Assembly: GCF_024679245.1 (NCBI RefSeq)
Contig: NC_090184.1
Coordinates: forward strand, 2,366,547-2,430,546
Direction: 5' to 3'
Source: Pseudorasbora parva
Taxonomy: Eukaryota > Chordata > Actinopteri > Cypriniformes > Gobionidae
DNA length: 64,000 nt
Position 1 is the first letter of the stretch. Each line of letters begins with the position of its first letter. Made by a program: the position numbers and the translations under genes. This document shows, piece by piece, positions 36,486 to 50,257 of this stretch. Under the pieces are notes generated by a model that worked only from the letters and a program-made list of their open reading frames with translations, was not told the origin of the DNA and did not search any database.

Positions 36486-37174
36486 AACACATAAGCCACG
36501 TTTACATGCACTTTTTTGTCATTTATTTTGTGATTAAAATAATTCTGATTAAAAGATGTTTACATGAGACCGATCTGGGGTTTACATGTGCTGATTTTCT
36601 GTCTGAATAATTTTGTGACATGCGCACACGCAGTTTGTCTGTCGCATCAAAAAATGTCGATGCCACAACGTATGGTTATGGTACATGAATCATCATTCAT
36701 TTCTGCATGAAAAAAGCATTAATTCATGTCATTTCACAATTATGCCATCCTTAATATCACATTGTTCAGTGTTTCAAAGGACCATGTGACCACTTTAGTT
36801 GCGGGGCCACACACATGATGAAGTCATGAGACGCTAATGCTTAGTTAATGATGACGACTGTATTATAATGTCAACAGAGTTCATGTGCTGTGATTGGCCA
36901 GTTTTGGGGTCTGCCCATTGACCTGCAGGCTACTATAAAGAAGACATATGCTTAACTCAGAGATCATGATTAATGAAAAACTTTCGTTCATCACATTAAT
37001 TGATATAATGTCGAGCCTGTGCAAGCATAATGTAATGTGGATTTTTGTATATTCCTTTAATAATTCATGAGTTAAATAGAGTAAAGGTTATGCGTTATTG
37101 CCGTGCTGTCTGGGGGAGGGGTCCGAGCTCTGAATTTTGGCCCGAACCCACAATAGCCTATTAATTAGGTTAAT

Positions 37175-37175
37175 T

Positions 37176-37240
<65 letters not shown>
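37175..37240. repeat. (TCAA)n microsatellite
   Basis: About 16 tandem TCAA units, followed by CTTTATTTATATCACGC. Confidence 0.95.
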
Positions 37241-37320
37241 CTTTATTTATATCACGCTTTTACAATGACGGTTGTTTCAAAGCAGCTTCACAGTGTTAAA
37301 CAGGACAATATTACCACAGA
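37241..37320. repeat. Interspersed repeat end, inverted copy of 63940-64000
   Basis: The sequence with TTTTACAATGACGGTTGTTT and CAAAGCAGCTTCACAGTGTT is the reverse complement, with few changes, of the last 60 bases of the window. It is a dispersed fish repeat of unknown class. Confidence 0.7.
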
Positions 37321-38212
37321 ATTAGATTTGGCTGTACAGTCGTTCTGGAGTAAACAGTGATGTTATCAGCTTATTTTAATTATCATATAGCAACAATGTT
37401 GGCAGATCAGTATTATAGTTTATAGAATTAAATAAGACCTTATTAATAAATTGTATTTGTATATTAGTTGAATAATTTGGATCATAATTTTAGTGTCCCC
37501 AATTATCTGTGCTCCTCCCGATAAAAAGAATAAATAAAACATCATTTCAAGTAGTCTTGCATGCATGAATAAGACCAATGTTTTTTGTGAACATAGAAAG
37601 CATCATGATCATGTGTAATGCACCATAATTCATCATGATGTACCCATCTTAGTTCATGTTTTAATTAAGGTCTTATGAAGTCATGAATGAAAGACACTGA
37701 ACTTTCCAGAATCATAGTTCCTGATATTAATGCATGTAGTAATGCACAAATCATGCATAAATTAATACATGAATTCATGATAATTACTGTAAAGTGTTAC
37801 CAAAAACACCTCTTTTAACATGCAATCGCTAACGTGAACAATGAAGTTCATCTGTGTCCATGAGATGGAGAGATATTAGTGAAGGAAGGGCATAAAAATC
37901 ATAAGCCTGTGTTTCTATTTGAATCATAATTACTATTCCACTATTGTGTATCAAACTAAATGACTGGCATTATTGTGTCTCAGATGTTAATTCAATATTA
38001 ATGTCTAGTTTATTAGACTGTTATTATAAAGACAATATCACACTCACAGCATGGCTGATATCAGGAACTTACTTAAAATTTCACATTTCTACCAGCCTTC
38101 TTTGGAAAGACGCTGTATATAGACACTGAGGTGTCAAAAACAGGTCAGTTCTCACCACAGTTCTGGACAATGTGGGAACATCTTTGAGTATTTTGTAAGT
38201 GGTTTGATCAGT

Positions 38213-38367
<155 letters not shown>

Positions 38368-38578
38368 GGAGAGATTATGAGATTATGGTATCAGAATCAG
38401 AATCTCCTCTTTACTCAGAGTATCAGTCACAGATAACAAGCCTGTGTCAGCATGACAGAGGAAGCCATGCAAGTGTTTTAAGCACTTCTTTTATGGTGTC
38501 ATGAATAATTATGAAACTGTGTCCTCCTCTCATTTGACAAGCCTGCAGAGTCCCATGAATCCCATCGATGTAACAATA

Positions 38579-38751
38579 CACACTCTAAAAAATGCTGGGT
38601 TAAAAACAACCCAAGTTGGGTTGAAAATGGAAAAACCCAGAAATTAGGTTGTTTGAACCCAGTGAATGGAACCATTCAAACAACCCAACTTCTGGGTTTG
38701 TCCATTTCCAACCCAACTTGGGTTGTTTTAACCCAGCATTTTTTAGAGTAC
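38579..38751. mobile_element. Palindromic MITE, family 2, complete
   Basis: A 173-bp element starts ACACTCTAAAAAATGCTGGG, ends CCCAGCATTTTTTAGAGT and pairs almost end to end around its middle at about 38665. It lies in intron 3. Confidence 0.9.
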
Positions 38752-39001
38752 ACATGAATATTGAATCATAAATCAGTCAAGAAATCCCTAAAGTATTTAT
38801 CAATTACACTCTTAAATATAACGGATCCGGGTTTGTTTTTTTCACATCGATGCCATTTTTAATAACCTTTCATAATCCTTTCTTAAAAGAACCATTTTTC
38901 TTAGTAATGTGACGGTTCCGTCCGTTTGTGTATCCTGAGTTACAGGTGATTGGCTGAGGGAAGGCGTGGTTTCACACCTGAACCTAATCGTGTCATTTTA
39001 A

Positions 39002-39802
39002 GGGTGCGTTCACACTCGTAGGTCGGTTAGTTTGGTTCGTTGGGTCCGGACCAAAAAACAAAACATATAGTCCTGGTCCGCTTAGCGTTCACACTGGCAT
39101 TTTTAACAGCGCACCTAAAGTTACCGAACCAAAGGCACAGGGAGACGCTCACAACCTGATTGGTCGGCTTATATGACGTAGGAGCTGCTTACCGAACATT
39201 CAGAACGACGCTGTGTGCTGATTAAACGCCATCATTTTATGCGTGTACATATGGCATTATTTTTACCCGCTGAGAACTCATGAAGAGCTCATAAAATGTT
39301 CAAAACATTCACAACAGCAGCCGTATTCCCTCCGTTGTAAAGAGACGGCCGTTCTGTCATCTGTACCGACTAATGGGCAGCACAGGTCCTCTGATGAGAA
39401 GAACCAGGTTTGCTTTTTGTGCGTTTTTTCTAGCATTTTCGAAACATGCTCGTCGGACCAAATATTGATGAGGCTCTTCCTCGTTGCTCCACGTTTGTCC
39501 TCTAACGTTAAAGTTACTCATTTTAGATACACTGATCGATCTTTCCGCGTCGTCAAATCAGCTGACTATGCGTCGCATCTTGTGACATCACGTCCGGTTT
39601 TTGGTCCGTTTTCATGACAACCGCACCAGAGTTGGTTTGGAAGGGGACCGAGACTCCTCTTTTTAGCGCTCTCGGTCCGCTGGTTTGGTGCGCACCAGGG
39701 TTCGAATGGCAGCATTCACATGTTCAAATAAACCGCACTAACCGGGCAATCACACCAGGGTTCGTTTTAATCCAACCACACATGACAAGTGTGAACGCAC
39801 CC
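39002..39802. mobile_element. 801-bp PIF/Harbinger-like nonautonomous element
   Basis: Ends GGGTGCGTTCACACT and AGTGTGAACGCACCC are perfect inverted repeats flanked by TAA at 38999-39001 and 39803-39805, the three-base target duplication typical of PIF/Harbinger. The interior is rich in GGTCCG and CGGACC motifs. No transposase frame is seen. Confidence 0.85.
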
Positions 39803-40156
39803 TAAGAGGGACTGGATCAAACAGAGCATGGGCGGAGGAGCGCGTTTGGGCCTGGCATTGAAGGCTGGCGTGTGTTATTGTCTGCCGTTCGCTCATCACG
39901 AGAGTGCCTGAGATCTGACGTGATGTGGGAGTTGAAGTGAGACCACAGCCGCATCAGAGCTCACGCTGATTCACCTTTCCTGTGTCGATCCGCTTTTTTT
40001 GTTCGTTATGTTTGGTTGGACTGATTACATGCATTTCAAACTGGCACTTGCACGCTTACATACTGACTAACATGTACACTGAATATTCAACATTTCATGT
40101 TTATTTTACTTTAGTATTGCTTACTAACCTGGATTTTTTTGTAACAAAATATTGGC

Positions 40157-40341
40157 TATACTTTATTTTAATGTGTCCCTGTTACAGTGTAATTTTAACG
40201 AAAGAGTAATACATTTACTACATGTATTTACTATAAGATTATGGTTAGGTTTAGGGTCAGTTGCATGTAATTATGCATAATGTATATTTATTACTATGGT
40301 CACTATATGTGTAACAAGGGCACATTAAAGTAAAGTGTTAC
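40157..40341. mobile_element. Short inverted-repeat element with a TTAGG core
   Basis: TACTTTATTTTAATGTGTCC on the left and the inverse of CACATTAAAGTAAAGTG on the right frame about 185 bp. The core reads TTATGGTTAGGTTTAGGGTC, similar in type to the unit of the 42-bp array. Confidence 0.65.
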
Positions 40342-42046
40342 TTGTCGCATATAAACTTGCACTCTTTCCTACACAATGAACTGAGTCATAATGACGTGAA
40401 TAAAATCAGTCGCACAGATATGGAAGGAAATGAGGGTGAGTAAACGACAACAGCATTTTCATTTAGCTCACGAATACTGAAATAAGAAATGTAATGTAAT
40501 TGAACAGCTGGTGGGCTAAAATAAGGGCCGGAGTGTGAGAAAAAGAGAGAGATGAGAGAGTGAGTGAAGATATAATCCTCCTATGATCCGCTTTCACCAC
40601 CCCTCCACCCGCCTGCTTTACAAATGGGCTCGTGTCAAGCGTTTGTCTTCGCTCCATTCGGCCTCAACATAAACCAGCAGACATGTCGACCACTCGTACT
40701 ACAGTTTGCCAGCCTTCAACACTGTTTAAAGGGCTTTCCCAGAGGCCTGTGTGCAATTGAGAATATAGGTTTGTGGGCTGGAAATGATCGATGAACATGC
40801 ATGAGTGAGTGTAATGGAAATGCAGAGAGAAAGAAAGGTTAAACACTGGTGTCATTGACTCGACTGAGGCTAATCTTACTGGACAAGCCCAGTGCTGCTC
40901 AAAGCCCCGGAGCTCATAAAGGGCAACACTCGCTCTGCATTTAGAAGAAAAACATGTGTCATGATAACTAGACTGCACGAATCCCAATTCAGTAGAATTT
41001 GTGTGCTTGCAAATAACAGGAATTGTGAAACGTTTCATTAAAGAATAATAAGTGCAGCACGTTCAAAGTGAAAATGCATATGTTGTAGATGACTGTAACT
41101 TGCATATTGCATAATGCAGGTCCTTCATTTTTTTAAATGAGCAGCGGGCAATAGTAAAGCATAGACATTTCAAAATAAGACTCCTGGTATATTTTGGCCT
41201 TGTTTATAATTAAAAGCCCTGCATTATGCTAGCCTAGAAATCTAGACGCACCCTTGCGGCAGCAAATGTAATTTCAGTCAGGGAGTCTAGCAACTCTCCG
41301 TTGGCTTACAAGCTTAAAAAACCAACTCTATTACATTTCCGGGTGTCCAACAACATGAGGGTAAGTAGTTAATGACAGAATTTACCTTTTGGGGTGAACT
41401 AACCCTTTAAAACTCTCATATGAAAGACTTGTCATGAAACTGTGTTGAAAAAATCCACATACTACAAAAAAACAACATTTTCTTAAAGGGATCATGAACT
41501 GAGAAATCAACTTTCCCTTGAGCTTTTTACATATAAGAGGTCATCATACTATAAGAATATCCTGTACAATTTCTGAAAACTTCCTTGTTAGTCAAAGAAA
41601 AGCATTTATTGACATCAGGCCCAGAAAACGACCCCGCCCCGCCTCCGCAGAAGAAGATCAACGCCTACTTCATCACTGCCTGTTTAGCCCCGCCCACCGA
41701 TACGCACATGACATGCAATAGAACAATAAAATAATCCTACGTTGTGTTAAACCAGATTGAGCTACCAAGCAATAAACATGCCGTTGAGGATACTGTCGGG
41801 ACTCGACAGTAATGCAAAATGTAAGTAACTGTGTTAAATCTAATGCCTGATCTGAAATGTATGATCTTGAAATGAGAAATCGATACGCACCCTAGCGGCA
41901 GCAAATATAATTTGGGGTCAGGGCGTCTAGCAACTCTCTGTTAGCTTACGAGCTGGAAAAACGAAACTGATCAGGCCAATCACATCGTGTATAGAGGTAT
42001 TGTGTCCTCCAACCAATATGTCTATATAGGTCGTTTGTGACTTCCT

Positions 42047-45000
42047 TGAAATATGACCTTTACTAAAGTTGTGCCCCTGTCGACAATATTTTAACTCATG
42101 AAATACGACCCATAGGAGCGTTTACTAAAGTTGTGGCCCTATCGGCAATATTTTAACTCATGAAATACGACCCATAGGAGCGTTTACTAAAGTTGTGCCC
42201 CTGTCGACAATATTTTAACTCATGAAATACGACCCATAGGAGCGTTTACTAAAGTTGTGCCCCTATCGGCAATATTTTAACTCATGAAATACGACCCATA
42301 GGAGCGTTTACTAAAGTTGTGGCCCTATCGACAATATTTTAACTCATGAAATACGACCCATAGGAGCGTTTACTAAAGTTGTGCCCCTGTCGACAATATT
42401 TTAACTCATGAAATACGACCCATAGGAGCGTTTACTAAAGTTGTGCCCCTATCGGCAATATTTTAACTCATGAAATACGACCCATAGGAGCGTTTACTAA
42501 AGTTGTGGCCCTATCGGCAATATTTTAACTCATGAAATACGACCCATAGGAGCGTTTACTTAAGTTGTGCTCCTATCGGCAATATTTTAACTCATGAAAT
42601 ACGACCCATAGGAGCGTTTACTTAAGTTGTGCTCCTATCGGCAATATTTTAACTCATGAAACACGACCCATAGGAGCGTTTACTAAAGTTGTGCCCCTAT
42701 CGACAATATTTTAACTCATGAAATACGACCCATAGGAGCGTTTACTAAAGTTGTGCCCCTGTCGACAATATTTTAACTCATGAAATACGACCCATAGGAG
42801 CGTTTACTAAAGTTGTGCCCCTGTCGACAATATTTTAACTCATGAAATACGACCCATAGGAGCGTTTACTAAAGTTGTGCCCCTATCGACAATATTTTAA
42901 CTCATGAAATACGACCCATAGGAGCGTTTACTAAAGTTGTGCCCCTGTCGACAATATTTTAACTCATGAAATACGACCCATAGGAGCGTTTACTAAAGTT
43001 GTGCCCCTGTCGACAATATTTTAACTCATGAAATACGACCCATAGGTGCGTTTACTAAAGTTGTGCCCCTGTCGACAATATTTTAACTCATGAAATACGA
43101 CCCATAGGAGCGTTTACTAAAGTTGTGGCCCTATCGGCAATATTTTAACTCATGAAATACGACCCATAGGAGCGTTTACCAAAGTTGTGCTCCTATCGAC
43201 AATATTTTAACTCTTGAAATACGACCCATAGGAGCGTTTACTAAAGTTGTGGCCCTATCGGCAATATTTTAACTCATGAAATACGACCCATAGGAGCGTT
43301 TACTAAAGTTGTGGCCCTGTCGACAATATTTTAACTCATGAAATACGACCCATAGGAGCGTTTACTAAAGTTGTGCTCCTGTCGACAATATTTTAACTCA
43401 TGAAATACGACCCATAGGAGCGTTTACTAAAGTTGTGCCCCTGTCGACAATATTTTAACTCATGAAATACGACCCATAGGAGCGTTTACTAAAGTTGTGG
43501 CCCTGTCGACAATATTTTAACTCATGAAATACGACCCATAGGAGCGTTTACTAAAGTTGTGCCCCTGTCGACAATATTTTAACTCATGAAATACGACCCA
43601 TAGGAGCGTTTACTAAAGTTGTGCCCCTATCGACAATATTTTAACTCATGAAATACGACCCATAGGAGCGTTTACTAAAGTTGTGCCCCTGTCGACAATA
43701 TTTTAACTCATGAAATACGACCCATAGGAGCGTTTACTAAAGTTGTGCCCCTGTCGACAATATTTTAACTCATGAAATACGACCCATAGGAGCGTTTACT
43801 AAAGTTGTGCCCCTGTCGACAATATTTTAACTCATGAAATACGACCCATAGGAGCGTTTACTAAAGTTGTGCCCCTGTCGACAATATTTTAACTCATGAA
43901 ATACGACCCATAGGAGCGTTTACTAAAGTTGTGGCCCTGTCGACAATATTTTAACTCATGAAATACGACCCATAGGAGCGTTTACTAAAGTTGTGCCCCT
44001 GTCGACAATATTTTAACTCATGGAATACGACCCATAGGAGCGTTTACTTAAGTTGTGCTCCTATCGGCAATATTTTAACTCATGAAACACGACCCATAGG
44101 AGCGTTTACTAAAGTTGTGCCCCTATCGACAATATTTTAACTCATGAAATACGACCCATAGGAGCGTTTACTAAAGTTGTGCCCCTGTCGACAATATTTT
44201 AACTCATGAAATACGACCCATAGGAGCGTTTACTAAAGTTGTGCCCCTGTCGACAATATTTTAACTCATGAAATACGACCCATAGGTGTGTTTACTAAAG
44301 TTGTGCCCCTGTCGACAATATTTTAACTCATGAAATACGACCCATAGGAGCGTTTACTAAAGTTGTGCCCCTGTCGACAATATTTTAACTCATGAAATAC
44401 GACCCATAGGTGCGTTTACTAAAGTTGTGCCCCTGTCGACAATATTTTAACTCATGAAATACGACCCATAGGAGCGTTTACTAAAGTTGTGGCCCTATCG
44501 GCAATATTTTAACTCATGAAATACGACCCATAGGAGCGTTTACCAAAGTTGTGCTCCTATCGACAATATTTTAACTCTTGAAATACGACCCATAGGAGCG
44601 TTTACTAAAGTTGTGGCCCTATCGGCAATATTTTAACTCATGAAATACGACCCATAGGAGCGTTTACTAAAGTTGTGGCCCTGTCGACAATATTTTAACT
44701 CATGAAATACGACCCATAGGAGCGTTTACTAAAGTTGTGCTCCTGTCGACAATATTTTAACTCATGAAATACGACCCATAGGAGCGTTTACTAAAGTTGT
44801 GCCCCTGTCGACAATATTTTAACTCATGAAATACGACCCATAGGAGCGTTTACTAAAGTTGTGGCCCTGTCGACAATATTTTAACTCATGAAATACGACC
44901 CATAGGAGCGTTTACTAAAGTTGTGCCCCTGTCGACAATATTTTAACTCATGAAATACGACCCATAGGAGCGTTTACTAAAGTTGTGGCCCTATCTGCAA

Positions 45001-46305
45001 TATTTTAACTCATGAAATACGACCCATAGGAGCGTTTACTAAAGTTGTGGCCCTATCGGCAATATTTTAACTCATGAAATACGACCCATAGGAGCGTTTA
45101 CTAAAGTTGTGCCCCTGTTGACAATATTTTAACTCATGAAATACGACCCATAGGAGCGTTTACTAAAGTTGTGCCCCTGTTGACAATATTTTAACTCTTG
45201 AAATACGACCCATAGGAGCGTTTACTAAAGTTGTGCCCCTGTCGACAATATTTTAACTCATGAAATACGACCCATAGGAGCGTTTACTAAAGTTGTGCTC
45301 CTATCGACAATATTTTAACTCATGAAATACGACCCATAGGAGCGTTTACTAAAGTTGTGCCCCTGTCGACAATATTTTAACTCATGAAATACGACCCATA
45401 GGAGCGTTTACTAAAGTTGTGCCCCTATCGGCAATATTTTAACTCATGAAATACGACCCATAGGAGCGTTTACTAAAGTTGTGCCCCTATCGGCAATATT
45501 TTAACTCATGAAATACGACCCATAGGAGCGTTTACTAAAGTTGTGCCCCTATCGACAATATTTTAACTCATGAAATACGACCCATAGGAGCGTTTACTAA
45601 AGTTGTGCCCCTATCGGCAATATTTTAACTCATGAAATACGACCCATAGGAGCGTTTACTAAAGTTGTGCCCCTATCGGCAATATTTTAACTCATGAAAT
45701 ATGACCCATAGGAGCGTTTACTAAAGTTGTGCCCCTATCGACAATATTTTAACTCATGAAATACGACCCATAGGAGCGTTTACTAAAGTTGTGCCCCTAT
45801 CGGCAATATTTTAACTAATGAAATACGACCCATAGGAGCGTTTACTAAAGTTGTGCCCCTGTCGACAATATTTTAACTCATGAAATACGACCCATAGGAG
45901 CGTTTACTAAAGTTGTGCCCCTATCGGCAATATTTTAACTCATGAAATACGACCCATAGGAGCGTTTACTAAAGTTGTGCCCCTATCGGCAATATTTTAA
46001 CTCATGAAATACGACCCATAGGAGCGTTTACTAAAGTTGTGGCCCTATCGACAATATTTTAACTCATGAAATACGACCCATAGGAGCGTTTACTAAAGTT
46101 GTGCTCCTGTCGACAATATTTTAACTCATGAAATACGACCCATAGGAGCGTTTACTAAAGTTGTGCCCCTATCGGCAATATTTTAACTCATGAAATACGA
46201 CCCATAGGAGCGTTTACTAAAGTTGTGGCCCTATCGGCAATATTTTAACTCATGAAATACGACCCATAGGAGCGTTTACTAAAGTTGTGCCCCAATTGAC
46301 AATAT
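42047..46305. repeat. 62-bp minisatellite array, about 68 copies (array C)
   Basis: This 4.3-kb array in intron 3 has the unit CTCATGAAATACGACCCATA, GGAGCGTTTACTAAAGTTGT, GCCCCTGTCGACAATATTTTAA. Variants alternate between CTGTCGAC and CTATCGGC and between GTGCCCC and GTGGCCC. Because 62 is not divisible by three no long frame is open. Variant-bearing units recur at exact multiples of 62 bp (1364 and 1426 bp), showing block duplication. The array is flanked by opposed TATAGGTCGTTT-like sequences at about 42023 and 46354. Confidence 0.97.
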
Positions 46306-46435
46306 TGACGCATGACTTTGAAACGTAAATAAAGGTCATAATAAGGTGCTTGAAAAACGACCTATAGAGTGTTTTTTTTTTTTTTTTGGTGGACAGTTTG
46401 GACCATTTACTGCCAAAACATATATATATATATAT

Positions 46436-47213
46436 ATTACACGGCTCTGTGAAATACTTGATTCTGATTGGTCAATCGCTCATTCCAGCGGTATGTTATT
46501 TCCAGATAACACACACCGCTCATCCGGGTACTACGAGTTATCTTGACCGGTTCTATTTCTGTGCTTAACGCTGGCGCCATCTTGTGGCTTAAACAGCCGT
46601 GGGTTACAATGGAAGACTTCAAGGCAGGTCTCCTTTATAACGTTTTAAATATGGATATTTTTCTGACACAAACGCATCGATTGGAATCAGAAGGCTCTAT
46701 TAACCCATCGGAGTCGTGTGGAGCTCGTTATTTGACGGACAGCTGCATTTTTTATGGACTTCAGAAACAGCTCCAACTACTGCTGGATTAACGTTAGCCT
46801 GGACTTTTTAAATATAACTCTGATTGTATTTGTCTGACAGAAGAATGTCATAAACACCTATAATGACTTGAGGGTGAGTAAATCATAGGCTTGGTTTCAT
46901 TTTTGGCTGAACTAACCCTTTCAGCATTCATTTTCAACATTTAGCAGCAATAGATAAAGGCTTAAAGCAGGTTGGAACTGTTTTCCTCTGTGGAAGCTTT
47001 GCGGAAGAGCTAATAAAATATTTAATCTCGAGACAATATTTTGTGTCTAATAATTATTTATTTGAGACTAGTAGCCGTGTAATAAGCGGGATAATGTCCA
47101 CCCAGCCGGTTTTTATCGCAGAATAAACCCCTTTAGACTGACGCTCCGCTTCGCCTCGGGGTCCTGATCACTCTGTCGGGGTTTATTCTGCGATAACAAC
47201 CGGCTGGGTGTAC
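46436..47213. repeat. Foldback repeats flanking array C
   Basis: ATTACACGGCT at 46437 is matched by its inverse AGCCGTGTAAT at about 47072. Next to it, 47098-47213 is a hairpin with arms CACCCAGCCGGTT and its inverse around a shared TTTATTCTGCGATAA. A GGCTGAACTAACCCTT end motif lies at about 46904. These are probably overlapping DNA-element remnants. Confidence 0.55.
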
Positions 47214-48890
47214 ATGATCCCTTACATATAAGAATTTTAACAGTTATCGAGGTTGAAAAATAAATCGTAAGACTAGCTCACGAAAGTAGATTTTTGCAAT
47301 ATTTAATAAACAGTTCGATTGACAGTGGTGTTGACATTGACAGTAAACAAGAGGCAAAGTTGCCCAGAATGAGAACTTCTACTGTATGGTATGAACGTCA
47401 TTGGCATGTGCGGAAAAACACGAAGGCTCCCCGCCGGTGGCCGTTTCTTTAGCGTTTCTCGCAGACCAGGCAAGTTTTGTTCCGATCGGCCTCCCATTAC
47501 CTTCTCTGACAGACCCTTAAAGTTCATTGGCCAACACTGGCTGTGTTTTTCGAGATACACGAATGTCCTTTAAAGACAATCACGTCACCTTGGACAGGCA
47601 CACCAGTTTTCAAGTCAATGACTGTCTGTCGTGTAGCTATAGCCATTTTAATGTTTGTTTGTTTTCGACCACAAACCGAGCCAATTTGTAGGTGCACCAA
47701 GGTTGGTGAAATTAGCGTGAAATTTAAAAGTGATCATGCTAACTTTAAACATGTTGGCATCCCATCGTAGATGTGAATTCAACTTTCTTTGATAATTATT
47801 GACAATCAAACTCCAGAGAATCTTTCTGCTTTGGTTCCGATCAGGAGAAAAACCTAGGACTAGTTTACAAAAGTATGTATGAAAGTATGAAAAATCCAAA
47901 ATACGCAAAAACTTTTGAGCATTGTTGGATTCCAACGATAAAAGACACGAGTCTGCGACCAATGGTTTAGGAGTTACGAGCGATTGTGTACTTTTGAGCG
48001 CTGTAGCGCCCCCGTCAGGCCGATTGGGACGAGCTTTGGTGTCTTTGTAGACAGGGTGGTTACTACCATCCCTAAAAGTTTCAAGCCTCTACGACTTATG
48101 GTTTAGTCTGCCCGGTCATTTTTAGCACAATGGACAGCAGCAGTTTATGATCCAGAAAACCCCTAGATTGCACTTCATTAAAGATTTGATGTACACAGTA
48201 TTTGAAAACATTATGATTCACTAGTGCATTAGACATATAGTACAAACTGCATGGTGTTAATTATCACATATATATGAATGTGTTTACTGTAAATACACTG
48301 ACAATGGAAGTTTAGTCTACAGAGATAATCCCATAAACAGCCCCAAATGTTTCTAAAAATCCTCAAGAGTAATAAAAACAGACACAAGAAGCCATACAGA
48401 ACTATAACATTCATTTAGATTGTATAGATGATTTAGTCTAGCGAGAATGAATGAATTCATATTTGAGATTTCAGACTTAAGCATCTTGGCTGTCCTGAAA
48501 CTCTAGAGGAGACGAGCGTGTGAGATCACCAGGGTCTTTTTCTGAAGAGAAAGATCTGAGGAACTAAAGTATCTATTTGATCTCCTTTTAATCTCATTGC
48601 AGACTTTAGGACATCTAAAATGTGCTTTGGGATTGAAATCCACAGGTCTAGGAGATGCAGTTGAGACACAAGAGCCGTTTCCCCCCCGTGAGGATATCTG
48701 CACTCCAACACCAGAGCATTTAATCAGCAGACACAGACATGAGCACATGGACAAGCCCCTTTTGAGTGTTTGCAAATTCACCTCCGTGCTTGTGTAATTC
48801 TACTCTAATTCACTCATCTAATCTCAATTAGCAGAAACTAATCCCACCACACAGCCAATGAGAAGTCAAAAGAGACGTCACGGTACTCAC
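47214..48890. other. Intron 3 right part, no gene
   Basis: Sequence with repeat-like character (for example 47990-48130 with GCGCCCCCGTCAGGCCGATT) and short open stretches, none matching a known protein. Confidence 0.4.
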
Positions 48891-48996
48891 CAAATCATGA
48901 TTAGTTGAGTTGGAATCGTCTTCAGGGAAGGGGATGTAAACAGCTAAGGCCACACAGTTGGCAAAAATCGACAGCAGTATAAAGATATCAAAAGGT
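48891..48996 (-). CDS. cacna1d: Cav1.3 exon 3: segment IS1
   Basis: This 106-nt exon lies between acceptor CTCCCAG and donor GTGAGT. It encodes [20 protein letters not shown] followed by the extracellular [14 protein letters not shown]. It supplies the first transmembrane helix of domain I and the start of the S1-S2 loop. The length is the usual one for this exon, and [11 protein letters not shown] with NSTNH is the CACNA1D form. Sites reading N-S-T and N-H sit in the loop where L-type channels are commonly glycosylated. The exon is isolated: intron 2 (5.9 kb) carries an AP-1-rich 61-bp array only 0.5 kb upstream, and intron 3 (24 kb) follows. Confidence 0.96.
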
Positions 48997-49502
48997 CTGG
49001 GAGTCACATGCTTAAGGAGAAACGTCATAACAGGAGCATTCATTTCCCAACAGATCCCACCAAATCAAAAAATTGACATCTCAAAGCAGTTTCTGTCATG
49101 CTTGAGAATTGCAGCCTGTCGCGTCAGTCATATTATGTGGCATTTTAGTCTCAAAGCTATTTGCATGTCATTTCTGTGTCAAACACTCCCACCATCTAAC
49201 ACTGGTCAGTCAAATTGATAGCCCCGCCCCAAACTCACGTCATTGGTTAAATCAGAAGTTGACATGTAGAGAGTGAAGGCCACAAGCGAAGTGTACATGC
49301 GATGGTCAATTCAAGGAAGTCCTTTTAACGTTTACGATCAATTGACCCGAGATCACCAGTCCCCGCAATTGTCTTTATAAAGATACATTCTCATTTGCCA
49401 ATGTCATATTGATTTTTTACAAAGAAGTTAATATTAGGCGACTTACATTTTAGACTTCAATTTGCAAATGAAAATTCACGTTTTTTAACCAATCATTCAA
49501 AC

Positions 49503-50257
49503 GAATGACTCAACGACTCACTCGTAGCCTAATGATTCAGCCTTTTGAATGAATGGTTTCACTGAATGATTCAATGACTCACTCGTAGCCGATTGATTCA
49601 GCCTTTTGAATGAATGGTTTGACTGAATGATTCAATGACTCACTCGTAGCCGAATGATTCAGCCTTTTGAATGAATGGTTTGACTGAATGACTCAACGAC
49701 TCACTCGTAGCCGAATGATTCAGCCTTTTGAATGAATGGTTTGACTGAATGATTCAACGACTCACTCGTAGCCGAATGATTCAGCCTTTTGAATGAATGG
49801 TTTGACTGAATGATTCAATGACTCACTCGTAGCCGAATGATTCAGCCTTTTGAATGAATGGTTTCACTGAATGATTCAATGACTCACTCGTAGCCGAATG
49901 ATTCAGCCTTTTGAATGAATGGTTTCACTGAATGATTCAATGACTCACTCATAGTCGAATGATTCAGCCTTTTGAATGAATGGTTTCACTGAATGATTCA
50001 ATGACTCACTCGTAGCCTAATGATTCAGCCTTTTGAATGAATGGTTTGACTGAATGATTCAATGACTCACTCGTAGCCAAATGATTCAGCCTTTTGAATG
50101 AATGGTTTGACTGAATGATTCAATGACTCACTCGTAGCCGAATGATTCAGCCTTTTGAATGAATGGTTTGACTGAATGATTCAATGACTCACTCGTAGCC
50201 GAATGATTCAGCCTTTTGAATGAATGGTTTGACTGAATGATTCAATGACTCACTCGT
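49503..50257. repeat. 61-bp minisatellite array, about 12 copies (array D)
   Basis: This array in intron 2 lies 0.5 kb upstream of exon 3 in the transcription direction. The unit is GAATGATTCAATGACTCACT, CGTAGCCGAATGATTCAGCC, TTTTGAATGAATGGTTTGACT. Nearly every unit contains TGACTCA, the AP-1 consensus, together with near-matches TGATTCA. Units differ by few substitutions (TTTCACT or TTTGACT, CAATGAC or CAACGAC). Confidence 0.95.

Noticed and set aside
42047..46305. CRISPR-like array of direct repeats
   Set aside because: There are no unique spacers; repeats are contiguous 62-bp units in a vertebrate intron.
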